DNA from: DATKAS01 sp963733765
GTDB lineage: Bacteria > Actinomycetota > Acidimicrobiia > Acidimicrobiales > DATKAS01
Length of the DNA stretch: 64,000 bases
Assembly: GCA_963733765.1 (NCBI GenBank)
Contig: CAVTEI010000003.1
Span: forward strand, 2,604,001-2,668,000
Reading direction: 5' to 3'
Below the pieces are notes generated by a model. That model was not told where the DNA came from, made no database searches, and worked only from the letters and a program-made list of their open reading frames with translations. Below are positions 29,585 through 36,918 of the stretch, piece by piece. The translations under genes were made by a program, and so were the position numbers. Each line of letters opens with the position of its first letter. Positions within the stretch are counted from its first letter, which is position 1.

Positions 29585-32067
29585 AGGCCGTGATCATGGC
29601 GGGCGGGGAGGGGACGCGACTGCGCCCGCTCACGTCGAACGCGCCCAAGCCGATGCTTCCCGTCGCCAACCGCCCGATGATGGAGCACATCGTCGGGCTG
29701 CTCCGCAAGCACGACTTCGACGAGATCGTCGTCACCGTCGCGTTCCTCGCCCAGGCGATTCAGACCTACTTCGATGACGGGTCGGAATTCGGCGTGAAGA
29801 TGACCTACGCGACCGAGAACACCCCTCTCGGCACTGCGGGGTCGGTCGGGAACGCGCGCGAGCTGCTCGACGAGCGGTTCCTCGTCATCTCGGGCGACGT
29901 GCTCACCGACATCGACCTCAGCGCGATCCTCGCCTTCCACGACGAGCGCAAAGCGATGGCGACCATTGCCCTCGCGCATGTCGAGAACCCGCTCGAGTTC
30001 GGCATCGTCATCACCCGCGACGACGGCACCATCGAGCGCTTCCTCGAGAAGCCGACATGGGGCCAGGTGTTCAGCGACACCATCAACACGGGCATCTACG
30101 TGCTCGAGCCCGCGATCTTCAAGTACATCGACCGGGACAAGCAGGTCGACTTCTCGAGCGACGTGTTCCCACGCTTGCTGGCGGACGGCGAGACCCTCGT
30201 GGGTGCGGTCGCCTCCGGATACTGGGAGGACGTCGGCACGCTCGACGCCTACCTCCGCGCCCACATGGATGTGCTCGACGGCCGCGTCGGCCTCGACCTG
30301 CCGGGGTTCAAGATCGCGGAGGCCGTGTGGCTCGGCGAGGGCGCGGAGGTCGATCCCGACGCCGAAGTCATCGGTCCGGCGGTCATCGGCCCCGGGGTGC
30401 GAGTCGAAGCGGGCACCCGACTCGGTGAGTACACCGTGCTCGGCTCGAACGTCCGCGTCCGGGGCGACGTCGACCTGGAGCGAGTCGTGCTGCACGACAA
30501 CGTCTACGTCGGCGAAGGAGCGCGGCTGCGCGGTGTCGTTGTCGGACGTTCCTGCGACATCCGTGGACACGCGCGTCTCGAGGAGGGCGTGGTGCTCGGG
30601 GACGAGTGCTTCGTCGGGGAGAACTCGGTCATCACCGCAGGCGTGAAGGTGTACCCGTTCAAGACGGTCGAAGCGGGCGCAGTCGTGAACTCTTCGATCG
30701 TCTGGGAGTCGCGGGGCGCGCGGTCCCTGTTCGGCCGCAACGGCGTCGCGGGACTCGCGAACGTCGACATCACGCCCGAGCTCGCGACCCGCCTGGCGAT
30801 GGCGTACGGCACGACGTTGCGCAAGGGCGACACCGTCGTCACGTCACGCGACTCGAGTCGCTCGGCCCGCATGTTGAAGCGGGCGATGATGGCCGGCCTC
30901 AACGCGGCGGGAATCAACGTGATGGACCTCGAAGTGGCGAGCATGCCCGTGACTCGGTTCGTGACGCGATCGCCCCGGCAGATCGGAGGCCTGTCGGTTC
31001 GTCTCGCGCCCGACGATCCCCAATCGGTGGTCGTGCGGTTCCTCGACAACGAGGGCTCGGACATCACCGAGGACTTCCAGCGCAAGATCGAGCGGCTGTT
31101 CCAGCGGGAGGACTACCGACGGGTGTTCGCCGCGGAGATCGGCGACATCGGCTTCCTCCCGAGAGCGGTCGAGGACTACGCCATCGCCCTGGAGAGCACC
31201 GTCGAGATCGAGACGATCGCCGCAAGTCGCTTCAAGGTGGTGCTCGACCACGCCTACGGCTCGACCTCCCTGGTGATGCCGAACGTGCTCGCGAAGCTCG
31301 GCGCCGACGTGCTCGCGGTGAATCCCTACACCTCGACGATGGGGGCGATCTCGTTCGACCTCCAGGCCCACGCCGACAACGTCGCGAACCTGGTGCGGGC
31401 CTCTGGCGCCCACCTCGGCGCGGTCATCGAGCCGGATGGGGAACGGATCACGCTCATCGACGACGAAGGCCATGTGCTCACCGACAGCGAGTCGTTGCTG
31501 GCAATGGTCACCCTCGTGACCGACCATCTGCTCGGTGACAGCATCGCCCTCCCCGTCAACATCACGTCGAGAGCGACGGAGATCGCGCAAGCGAAGGGCA
31601 TCAGGGTGCTCAGCACGAAGCTCTCGGCGCCGGCGCTCATGGACGCGGCCAACGAGCCCGGCGTGGGCTTCGCGGCGAGTGGCGACGGCGGCTTCATCCT
31701 TCCCGGATTCCTGCCGGCCTTCGATGCCGCCGCGACCTTCGTGAAGGTGCTCGACCTCCTCGGCCGCAGCGCGGTTCGGCTCTCGTCTGTCGTCGCCGAA
31801 TTGCCGCGCACCCACATCGCCCATGAGACGTTGGTGACCCCGTGGGAGCAGAAGGGCACGGTGATGCGCAGCCTCGTCGAGCACTCCAAGGACCGCGAGC
31901 TCGTGCTCGTCGACGGGGTGAAGGTGCTGCACGACGACGGGTGGGTGCTCGCGCTTCCTGACCCTGAGGAACCCGTCACTCACGTCTGGGCGGAGGCGGG
32001 CTCGGATACAGACGCCCGGCGGCTCGCACAGGAATACGGGCGTCGGATCCGCCAGATGCTGCGCTGA
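29581..32067 (+). CDS. Sugar-1-phosphate nucleotidyltransferase fused to a phosphomannomutase-like domain
   Basis: The 828-residue protein has three parts. The first is a nucleotidyltransferase (residues 1-240; MAGGEGTRLRPLTSNAPKPM). The second is a left-handed beta-helix (about 255-375; hexapeptide repeats such as PAVIGPGVRVEAGTRL). The third is an alpha-phosphohexomutase-like domain (about 380-828). In the mutase domain the usual TASHNP serine loop is TSRDSSRS (421-428), the metal loop DGDxDR is PDGERI and the sugar loop is ASGDGG, so mutase activity may be altered or lost. Similar proteins in other actinobacteria are called mannose-1-phosphate guanylyltransferase. It would supply a nucleotide sugar for cell-envelope glycans. 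Confidence 0.85.
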   Translation: MKAVIMAGGEGTRLRPLTSNAPKPMLPVANRPMMEHIVGLLRKHDFDEIVVTVAFLAQAIQTYFDDGSEFGVKMTYATENTPLGTAGSVGNARELLDERFLVISGDVLTDIDLSAILAFHDERKAMATIALAHVENPLEFGIVITRDDGTIERFLEKPTWGQVFSDTINTGIYVLEPAIFKYIDRDKQVDFSSDVFPRLLADGETLVGAVASGYWEDVGTLDAYLRAHMDVLDGRVGLDLPGFKIAEAVWLGEGAEVDPDAEVIGPAVIGPGVRVEAGTRLGEYTVLGSNVRVRGDVDLERVVLHDNVYVGEGARLRGVVVGRSCDIRGHARLEEGVVLGDECFVGENSVITAGVKVYPFKTVEAGAVVNSSIVWESRGARSLFGRNGVAGLANVDITPELATRLAMAYGTTLRKGDTVVTSRDSSRSARMLKRAMMAGLNAAGINVMDLEVASMPVTRFVTRSPRQIGGLSVRLAPDDPQSVVVRFLDNEGSDITEDFQRKIERLFQREDYRRVFAAEIGDIGFLPRAVEDYAIALESTVEIETIAASRFKVVLDHAYGSTSLVMPNVLAKLGADVLAVNPYTSTMGAISFDLQAHADNVANLVRASGAHLGAVIEPDGERITLIDDEGHVLTDSESLLAMVTLVTDHLLGDSIALPVNITSRATEIAQAKGIRVLSTKLSAPALMDAANEPGVGFAASGDGGFILPGFLPAFDAAATFVKVLDLLGRSAVRLSSVVAELPRTHIAHETLVTPWEQKGTVMRSLVEHSKDRELVLVDGVKVLHDDGWVLALPDPEEPVTHVWAEAGSDTDARRLAQEYGRRIRQMLR

Positions 32068-32111
32068 CATCCCTCACCGTCACCTTCAGGTTTCTTGTAG
32101 CGTCAGCGCCC

Positions 32112-32492
32112 GTGAACGTGCCCGAGGATCTGCGCTACTCGGCCGACCACGAATGGGTGAAGGTCGAGGGTGATCGTGTTCGCATCGGTATCACTGACTA
32201 CGCGCAAGACGCGCTGGGCGACGTCGTCTACGTGCAGGTGCCGATGCTTGGTACGGCGGTGAAGGCAGGAGAGTCCTTCAGCGAGGTCGAGTCGACCAAG
32301 TCGGTGTCCGACATCTACGCCCCCGTCACCGGCACGATCGTCGAGGCCAACAGTGACCTCGCCGACGCGCCCCAGCACATGAACGAGGATCCCTACGGCG
32401 ACGGGTGGATCTGCGCGATCGAGCTCGCCGACCGGTCGGAGATCGACTCCCTCCTCGATGCCGCCGGGTATCGAGCGTTGATCGAGACCTGA
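32112..32492 (+). CDS. gcvH: Glycine cleavage system H protein
   Basis: The 126-residue lipoyl carrier moves the aminomethyl group between GcvP, GcvT and the lipoamide dehydrogenase. The lipoylated lysine is K63 in VESTKSVSD. HEWVKVEGDRVRIGITDYAQ is the family N-terminus. GTG 32112 is the only suitable start. It is followed 9 bases later by garA, as in mycobacteria. No glycine riboswitch precedes this gene, unlike gcvP. Confidence 0.95.
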   Translation: MNVPEDLRYSADHEWVKVEGDRVRIGITDYAQDALGDVVYVQVPMLGTAVKAGESFSEVESTKSVSDIYAPVTGTIVEANSDLADAPQHMNEDPYGDGWICAIELADRSEIDSLLDAAGYRALIET

Positions 32493-32501
32493 GGTCGGTC
32501 G

Positions 32502-32981
32502 TTGGCCGAAGGCATCGTCTGCGCAGAGTGCGGTCATCGCAACCCCGACGACGCCAACTTCTGCTCGTCCTGCGGCGCGGCGCTGACCCAGGAGCACACC
32601 GGGGTCTTTCACCCCGACGATCTCGTCGTCGACCCGTCCGAGGACGACATCCGGGTCGAGCGGGGCGACCTGCCTCCCGACGTCGGCGTGCTGGTGTTGA
32701 AGTCGGGGGCGGACGTGGGCATGCGGTACGTACTGTCGGCGCCGCTCACGACCGCCGGTCGCCACCCTCGGAGCGACATCTTCCTGGACGACATCACGGT
32801 GTCGAGGCGGCACGTCGAGGTGTCGCGATCTCCGTCTGGCTACGTCCTACGGGACGTCGGGTCGCTCAACGGCACCTATGTCAATCGCGAGCGCATCGAC
32901 GAGGCAACCCTCAACGAGGGCGACGAGGTGCAGATCGGCAAGTTCAAGTTGGTCTTCTTCGGCGGAAGGCAGGGCTCTTGA
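32502..32981 (+). CDS. garA: GarA/OdhI-type FHA regulator with N-terminal zinc ribbon
   Basis: The 159-residue protein has a four-Cys zinc ribbon (Cys 7, 10, 21, 24), a linker EHTGVFHPDDL and an FHA domain (about 62-150; GRHPRSDIFLDDITVSRRH, then VGSLNGTYVN and EVQIGKFKLVF). In GarA the linker holds a double-Thr site phosphorylated by PknB/PknG, which makes the FHA domain bind itself and release oxoglutarate dehydrogenase and glutamate dehydrogenase. Here one Thr (T33) remains. The zinc ribbon is not in the mycobacterial protein. TTG 32502 start; the stop overlaps ftsR (TTGA). Confidence 0.9.
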   Translation: MAEGIVCAECGHRNPDDANFCSSCGAALTQEHTGVFHPDDLVVDPSEDDIRVERGDLPPDVGVLVLKSGADVGMRYVLSAPLTTAGRHPRSDIFLDDITVSRRHVEVSRSPSGYVLRDVGSLNGTYVNRERIDEATLNEGDEVQIGKFKLVFFGGRQGS

Positions 32982-33784
32982 GCGACCGTGCATACATGTC
33001 GATCGGCGAGGTGCTGGCCCTTCTCCAGAGCGAGTTCCCGGACGTCACGATCTCGAAGATCCGCTTCCTCGAGAGCCAAGGCCTCATCGATCCCGAGCGC
33101 ACACCGTCCGGATACCGGAAGTTCTACCCGGCTGACATCGAACGGCTGCGGTGGATCCTGCGCGAGCAACGCGAGAACTTCCTCCCGCTGAAAGTCATCA
33201 AGGATCGCCTCGACAGCGGCGAACCGCTCGACAGCGACGAGGTGACCGACGCAGTCGCCGTCGCCGCTCCCACCGATGGGGAAGTCGATCTCGAAGAGCC
33301 ACCGCCGAGCTGGCTCCCGAAGCCTCCGCGCCCAGGCCCGCCCGCACCGCCCCCGGCGCGACCGGTCACGCCAGCAGGCGGCACCGCGCCACGTCCGAGC
33401 GGCGCGGGATACACGTTCGACGAGCTCGTCGAGGCGAGCGGGCTCACCGGCGCGCAGCTGCGCGACGTGGAGTCGTACGGCCTCGTCGCCGGCCGTGCGC
33501 TGGGACGAGACACGTTCTACGACGACGACGCGCTCGAGGTCGCGAAGATCGCCGCGCAGTTCATGCAGTTCGGCGTCGAGGCTCGCCACCTGCGCATGTA
33601 CCGCACCACGACCGAGCGCGAGGCCGGCTTCGTCGCGAGTGTCGTCATGCCGCTCGTGAAGCAGCGCAACCCGCGCGCCCGGGAGCAGGCCGCGGACACG
33701 GTCGAGCTGCTCGTCCGGTTGGGGGACAGCATGCGGGCCACGATGCTTCGACGCGCCCTGCGCGAGTACACCACCGGCTCCTGA
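32978..33784 (+). CDS. ftsR: MerR-family regulator, FtsR type
   Basis: The 268-residue protein has an N-terminal MerR winged helix (MSIGEVLALLQSEFPDVTISKIRFLESQGLI, SGYRKFYPADIERL). A Pro-rich linker (about 105-140) follows, then a second helical domain (YTFDELVEASGLTGAQLRDVESYGLV onward) typical of the Rv1828/FtsR group. FtsR activates ftsZ expression in Corynebacterium. The TTG start overlaps the garA stop. Position between garA and DUF151 matches mycobacterial order, apart from the inserted hpt. Confidence 0.87.
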   Translation: MSDRAYMSIGEVLALLQSEFPDVTISKIRFLESQGLIDPERTPSGYRKFYPADIERLRWILREQRENFLPLKVIKDRLDSGEPLDSDEVTDAVAVAAPTDGEVDLEEPPPSWLPKPPRPGPPAPPPARPVTPAGGTAPRPSGAGYTFDELVEASGLTGAQLRDVESYGLVAGRALGRDTFYDDDALEVAKIAAQFMQFGVEARHLRMYRTTTEREAGFVASVVMPLVKQRNPRAREQAADTVELLVRLGDSMRATMLRRALREYTTGS

Positions 33785-33788
33785 CCCC

Positions 33789-34415
33789 GTGGCCGCCCGG
33801 CTCCTCCTCGACCGCTCGCAGCTGCGAGCCGTCGTCGCTCGCCTCGGCGAGGAGATCAGCGCGGCCTACGACCCGGCGACACGTGGCTCGACGAACGGGG
33901 ACCTGATCCTGATCGGCTTGCTGCGGGGGAGCGTCGTCTTTCTCGCTGATCTCGTGAGGGCGCTCCGCATCGACTGCGCGGTCGACTTCTTGGCCGTCTC
34001 CGCGTACGCGCGAGGCTCCGGTCGCATCCGTCTCCTGAAGGACCTCGACCTCGACATAGCGGGACGCGACGTGGTGCTCGTGGAGGACGTCGTCGACACC
34101 GGCCTCACGCTCGCCTACCTGGTGGGGGAGCTTCGCCAGCGTGGCCCCGCGTCCGTCGAGGTGTGCGCCCTGATCGACAAGCAGTCCCGCCGCATCGTGC
34201 CGGTGCCGTTGCGCTTCGTCGGGGCGGCCGTGGACGAGCCCTTCGTGCTCGGGTACGGACTCGACATGGCTGGGCGCTACCGGAACCTCGAGCTGATCGC
34301 CGCCGCGTCGTTCGAGGCCGTGCGCGCCGATCCGGACATGCTCGTCGACGAGCTCTATCCACCTCCCCCGGAGCGAGAAGCGAGTGCGGTGACGGGTCAG
34401 CCGACCCGGGGGTAG
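33789..34415 (+). CDS. hpt: Hypoxanthine phosphoribosyltransferase
   Basis: This purine-salvage enzyme joins hypoxanthine or guanine to PRPP. The PRPP motif is VVLVEDVVDTGLTLAYL. ILIGLLRGSVVFLADLVRAL and the C-terminal VGAAVDEPFVLGYGLDMAGRYRNL complete the active site. It is 208 residues, slightly longer than usual because of a Pro/Glu tail. It starts 4 bases after ftsR and ends 1 base before the DUF151 GTG, so it is embedded in the garA operon, where mycobacteria have no such gene. Confidence 0.92.
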   Translation: MAARLLLDRSQLRAVVARLGEEISAAYDPATRGSTNGDLILIGLLRGSVVFLADLVRALRIDCAVDFLAVSAYARGSGRIRLLKDLDLDIAGRDVVLVEDVVDTGLTLAYLVGELRQRGPASVEVCALIDKQSRRIVPVPLRFVGAAVDEPFVLGYGLDMAGRYRNLELIAAASFEAVRADPDMLVDELYPPPPEREASAVTGQPTRG

Positions 34416-34416
34416 G

Positions 34417-34920
34417 GTGATTTTCGTGGTCGAGATGGAGCTCGTCGGCGTACGGCTCGAGCTTCCGGCCAACGCCCCGATTGTGCTCCTGCGCGAGTCC
34501 AGCGGCGCCCGACGGGTCCTCCCGATCTACATCGGAGGGCCCGAAGCCGCGGCCATCGCCTACGCGCTCGAGAACGTCCAGGTGCCTCGGCCTCTCACCC
34601 ACGACCTGCTCCGCAACGTGCTCGACGAGCTCGGCGCTCAGGCCCGACGGGTCGTCGTGACCGAGCTGCGCGACCACACCTTCTACGCCGAGATCGAGCT
34701 CGTGGTCGGCAAGTCGACCCATCGAGTGTCGAGCCGGCCCTCTGACGCGATCGCTCTCGCGGTGCGCACGGGAACGCCGATCTTCGCGGAAGAGCAGGTG
34801 CTCGACGAAGCCGGCCAGACCGCAGCCGAGGTTTCCGACGACGCCGAAGAGGAGTCCGAGGAGCTCGTCGACGAGTTCCGGGAGTTCATCGAGCACGTCA
34901 GCCCCGAAGACTTCGGCTGA
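34417..34920 (+). CDS. DUF151 bifunctional nuclease-family protein
   Basis: The 167-residue protein matches the BFN family: MELVGVRLELPANAPIVLLRE, LPIYIGGPEAAAIAYALE, RPLTHDLLRNVLDELGA and SRPSDAIALAVRTGTPIF. Its C-terminus is strongly acidic (residues 137-155). Members are described as nucleases in plants; the bacterial role is unproven. The start may be GTG 34417 or the internal ATG 34435, which begins exactly at MELVGV. It is the counterpart of Rv1829. Confidence 0.9.
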   Translation: MIFVVEMELVGVRLELPANAPIVLLRESSGARRVLPIYIGGPEAAAIAYALENVQVPRPLTHDLLRNVLDELGAQARRVVVTELRDHTFYAEIELVVGKSTHRVSSRPSDAIALAVRTGTPIFAEEQVLDEAGQTAAEVSDDAEEESEELVDEFREFIEHVSPEDFG

Positions 34921-34938
34921 CCTGGTGCTTTTCCAGGT
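34920..34938 (+). terminator. Weak hairpin after DUF151 gene
   Basis: ACCTGG (34920-34925) pairs with CCAGGT (34933-34938) around a seven-base loop, beginning at the DUF151 stop codon. There is no clear T-run after it, so termination here is only possible. Confidence 0.3.
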
Positions 34939-34972
34939 GCTTGTCCAGCCAACGCCGGCCCTGAAGGGTTCG

Positions 34973-35025
34973 TTGACGTTGATCTCACCCTCAGCCTAAC
35001 CTTCGTCACACCAGCGTAATTACGC
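34973..35025 (+). promoter_or_regulatory. merR promoter with overlapping palindromic operator
   Basis: TTGACG (34973-34978) and TAACCT (34997-35002) are separated by 18 bases. A perfect 12-base palindrome, GCGTAATTACGC, lies at 35014-35025, just after the expected start and 7 bases before ATG 35033. A regulator bound here would block transcription. Autorepression by the MerR protein is inference. Confidence 0.55.
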
Positions 35026-35032
35026 CGCTGTC

Positions 35033-35515
35033 ATGGGTTGCGGGTGGAGGTCGGCAGTGGAGCAGGGGTTCAGTGGCAAACGCACGGCCGAGGTCGTCGG
35101 CATCACGTACCGACAGCTCGACTATTGGGCCCGGACAGACCTCGTTCGACCCAGCCTGGCCGACGCGGCGGGCAGCGGCACGCGCCGTCGCTACTCCTAC
35201 GGAGACCTGCTCGAGCTGAAGATCATCAAGAACCTGCTCGACGCCGGCATCCGCCTCGAATCCGTACGCCTCGCGTTCACCGAGCTGCGCCAGCGGGTGG
35301 GGCTCGACATCACCTCTGCTCATCTCGTGATCAGCGGCTCGACGGTCGTGCTGTGTCGCGGCGACGAGCTCATCGACCTCGTGCAGCGCGGCCAGGGCGT
35401 CTTCAACATCCTCCCCCTCGGGGGTGTGAAGGACCAGCTCGACGCGGCGATCCTCCATCTCGGCGACGGGCCCCGCGACGAGAGCCCCGGCGTCGCGTTG
35501 AGCGCGGGAGGCTGA
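35033..35515 (+). CDS. MerR-family regulator (Rv1830-like)
   Basis: The 160-residue protein has a MerR DNA-binding domain (GFSGKRTAEVVGITYRQLDYWARTDLVRPS, TRRRYSYGDLLELKIIKNLLDAGI). A short C-terminal part (SAHLVISGSTVVLCRGDELIDL, GQGVFNILPLGGV) is conserved in the actinobacterial gcvH-garA neighbourhood. There is almost no leader between promoter and ATG, and no clear ribosome site, so it may be nearly leaderless. The nuclease-like gene begins five bases after its stop. Confidence 0.88.
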   Translation: MGCGWRSAVEQGFSGKRTAEVVGITYRQLDYWARTDLVRPSLADAAGSGTRRRYSYGDLLELKIIKNLLDAGIRLESVRLAFTELRQRVGLDITSAHLVISGSTVVLCRGDELIDLVQRGQGVFNILPLGGVKDQLDAAILHLGDGPRDESPGVALSAGG

Positions 35516-35519
35516 CGCT

Positions 35520-35873
35520 CTGGATTCGCTCGGGCGCGTACCCTTCGCGCACCATTCGGAGCGCCGGTTCGCGGAGCTCCTCGACTTCTACGGCATCGAC
35601 TGGCAGTACGAGCCGCGCACGTTCGTCCTGTCCGAGAGCCTCGATGGCCAGCCGCTCGAGGCCTTCACCCCCGACTTCTTCCTGCCCGCGTTCGACCTCT
35701 ACATCGAGCTCACGACCCTGCGCCAACAGCTCGTGACCCACAAGAACCGCAAGGTCCGACTGCTCGAGCAGCGCTATCCCGACGTGTTGGTGAAGATCCT
35801 GTACAAGCGGGACTACGCCGCGCTTGTCGCACGATTCGGTATGGAGGACGCGCCGGCCCGTCCGGGTACGTGA
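35520..35873 (+). CDS. Small PD-(D/E)XK-nuclease-like protein with CTG start
   Basis: The 117-residue protein contains FTPDFFLPAFDLYIELTT, the proline-Asp and Glu core of a PD-(D/E)XK fold, then a basic HKNRK helix that may supply the lysine. The usual ExK is ExT, so activity is doubtful. A stop at 35499 and the lack of ATG, GTG or TTG before the fold leave CTG 35520 as start. It has GGGAGG eight bases upstream, an unusually good site. The TGA overlaps GTG 35870 of gcvT. Confidence 0.7.
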   Translation: MDSLGRVPFAHHSERRFAELLDFYGIDWQYEPRTFVLSESLDGQPLEAFTPDFFLPAFDLYIELTTLRQQLVTHKNRKVRLLEQRYPDVLVKILYKRDYAALVARFGMEDAPARPGT

Positions 35874-36918
35874 CCGCTCTCCGCGCGTCCCCCTCGACGC
35901 GGAGCATCGAGCGCTCGGGGCCAAGATGGTCGACTTCGGCGGGTGGAGCATGCCGCTTGCCTACGGCAACGGCACCGTCGCGGAGCATCTGGCGTGCCGG
36001 AGCGATGCAGTCGCGTTCGACGTCAGCCATCTCGGCACCGTGCGGGTCGCGGGCGCCGGCAGCCTCGACCTGTTGCAGCGCACCCTGACCAACGACCTCA
36101 TGAAGGTCGGTCCCGGCCGAGCGCAGTACACCCACCTGCTCGACGAGGACGGCTCGGTCCTCGACGACCTGATCGTGTGGTGGGGCGACGAGGAGTCGTT
36201 CGACGTGATGCCGAACGCCTCGAACACCGATCGCGTCGTGAATGCCATCGGCGGCGATGACGTCACCGCGACTCGGGCTGTCATCGCCGTGCAAGGCCCC
36301 CACGCACGAGAACGGCTTGCGGCCGTGAGCCCCGAAGCCGCGGCGGTCGCGCGCTTTGCGGTGGCGACGGTGCGGTGGGACGGCATCGACATGACGGTCG
36401 CCGGCACTGGCTACACCGGCGAGGACGGGGTGGAGTGCGCCGTCCCCGCCGACGCCGCCCCGGACCTGTGGCGGGCGATCCTCGACGCGGCCGTGGCCCC
36501 CGCCGGGCTCGGTGCTCGCGACACCCTCCGGCTCGAGGCCGGACTGCCCCTGCACGGACACGAGCTCGGTCCGGGCATCACCCCTCCGCAGGCCGGCCTG
36601 GCGTGGGTCGTGGCGTGGGACAAGCCCACGTTCCGAGGCCGCGACGCTCTCCTCGCCGAGCGGGAGCGAGGCATCTCCCGCCGCCTCCGAGGCTTCCTCA
36701 CCGGGGGGCGCCGCCCGCCCCGGGCCGATCAGGCGATCCTGCTCGACGGCGAACAGGTCGGCGTGGTGACGAGCGGCAACTTCTCCCCGGTGCTCGAGCG
36801 GGGCATCGCGCTCGGCTTCGTCCCGCCGGCGGTGCAGGTGGGCGACGAGGTCGAGGTCGACGTCCGCGGCGAACGGATCCGCGCGGAAGTCGTGAAAACG
36901 CCGTTCGTGTCGCGTTAG
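35824..36918 (+). CDS. gcvT: Aminomethyltransferase of the glycine cleavage system (T protein)
   Basis: GcvT moves the methylene group from the aminomethyl-lipoyl H protein to tetrahydrofolate. Marks are LGAKMVDFGGWSMPL, FDVSHLGTVRV, LTNDLMKVGPGRAQYT, GYTGEDGVECAVP (folate site) and ARDTLRLEAGLPLHGHEL. The open frame begins at TTG 35824 inside the preceding gene. GTG 35870 overlaps that stop (GTGA) and would give VTALRAS joined to PLDAEHRALG if an indel near 35885 is corrected, and this fits the local coupling style better. The 3' end overlaps the convergent LLM gene by four bases. Confidence 0.88.
   Translation: MSHDSVWRTRRPVRVRDRSPRVPLDAEHRALGAKMVDFGGWSMPLAYGNGTVAEHLACRSDAVAFDVSHLGTVRVAGAGSLDLLQRTLTNDLMKVGPGRAQYTHLLDEDGSVLDDLIVWWGDEESFDVMPNASNTDRVVNAIGGDDVTATRAVIAVQGPHARERLAAVSPEAAAVARFAVATVRWDGIDMTVAGTGYTGEDGVECAVPADAAPDLWRAILDAAVAPAGLGARDTLRLEAGLPLHGHELGPGITPPQAGLAWVVAWDKPTFRGRDALLAERERGISRRLRGFLTGGRRPPRADQAILLDGEQVGVVTSGNFSPVLERGIALGFVPPAVQVGDEVEVDVRGERIRAEVVKTPFVSR

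Noticed and set aside
28975..32067. A single 1030-residue fusion of phosphatidyltransferase and nucleotidyltransferase.
   Set aside because: The fusion arises from a +1 shift near 29422. Removing it restores a normal PgsA-like C-terminus and a separate ATG at 29581.
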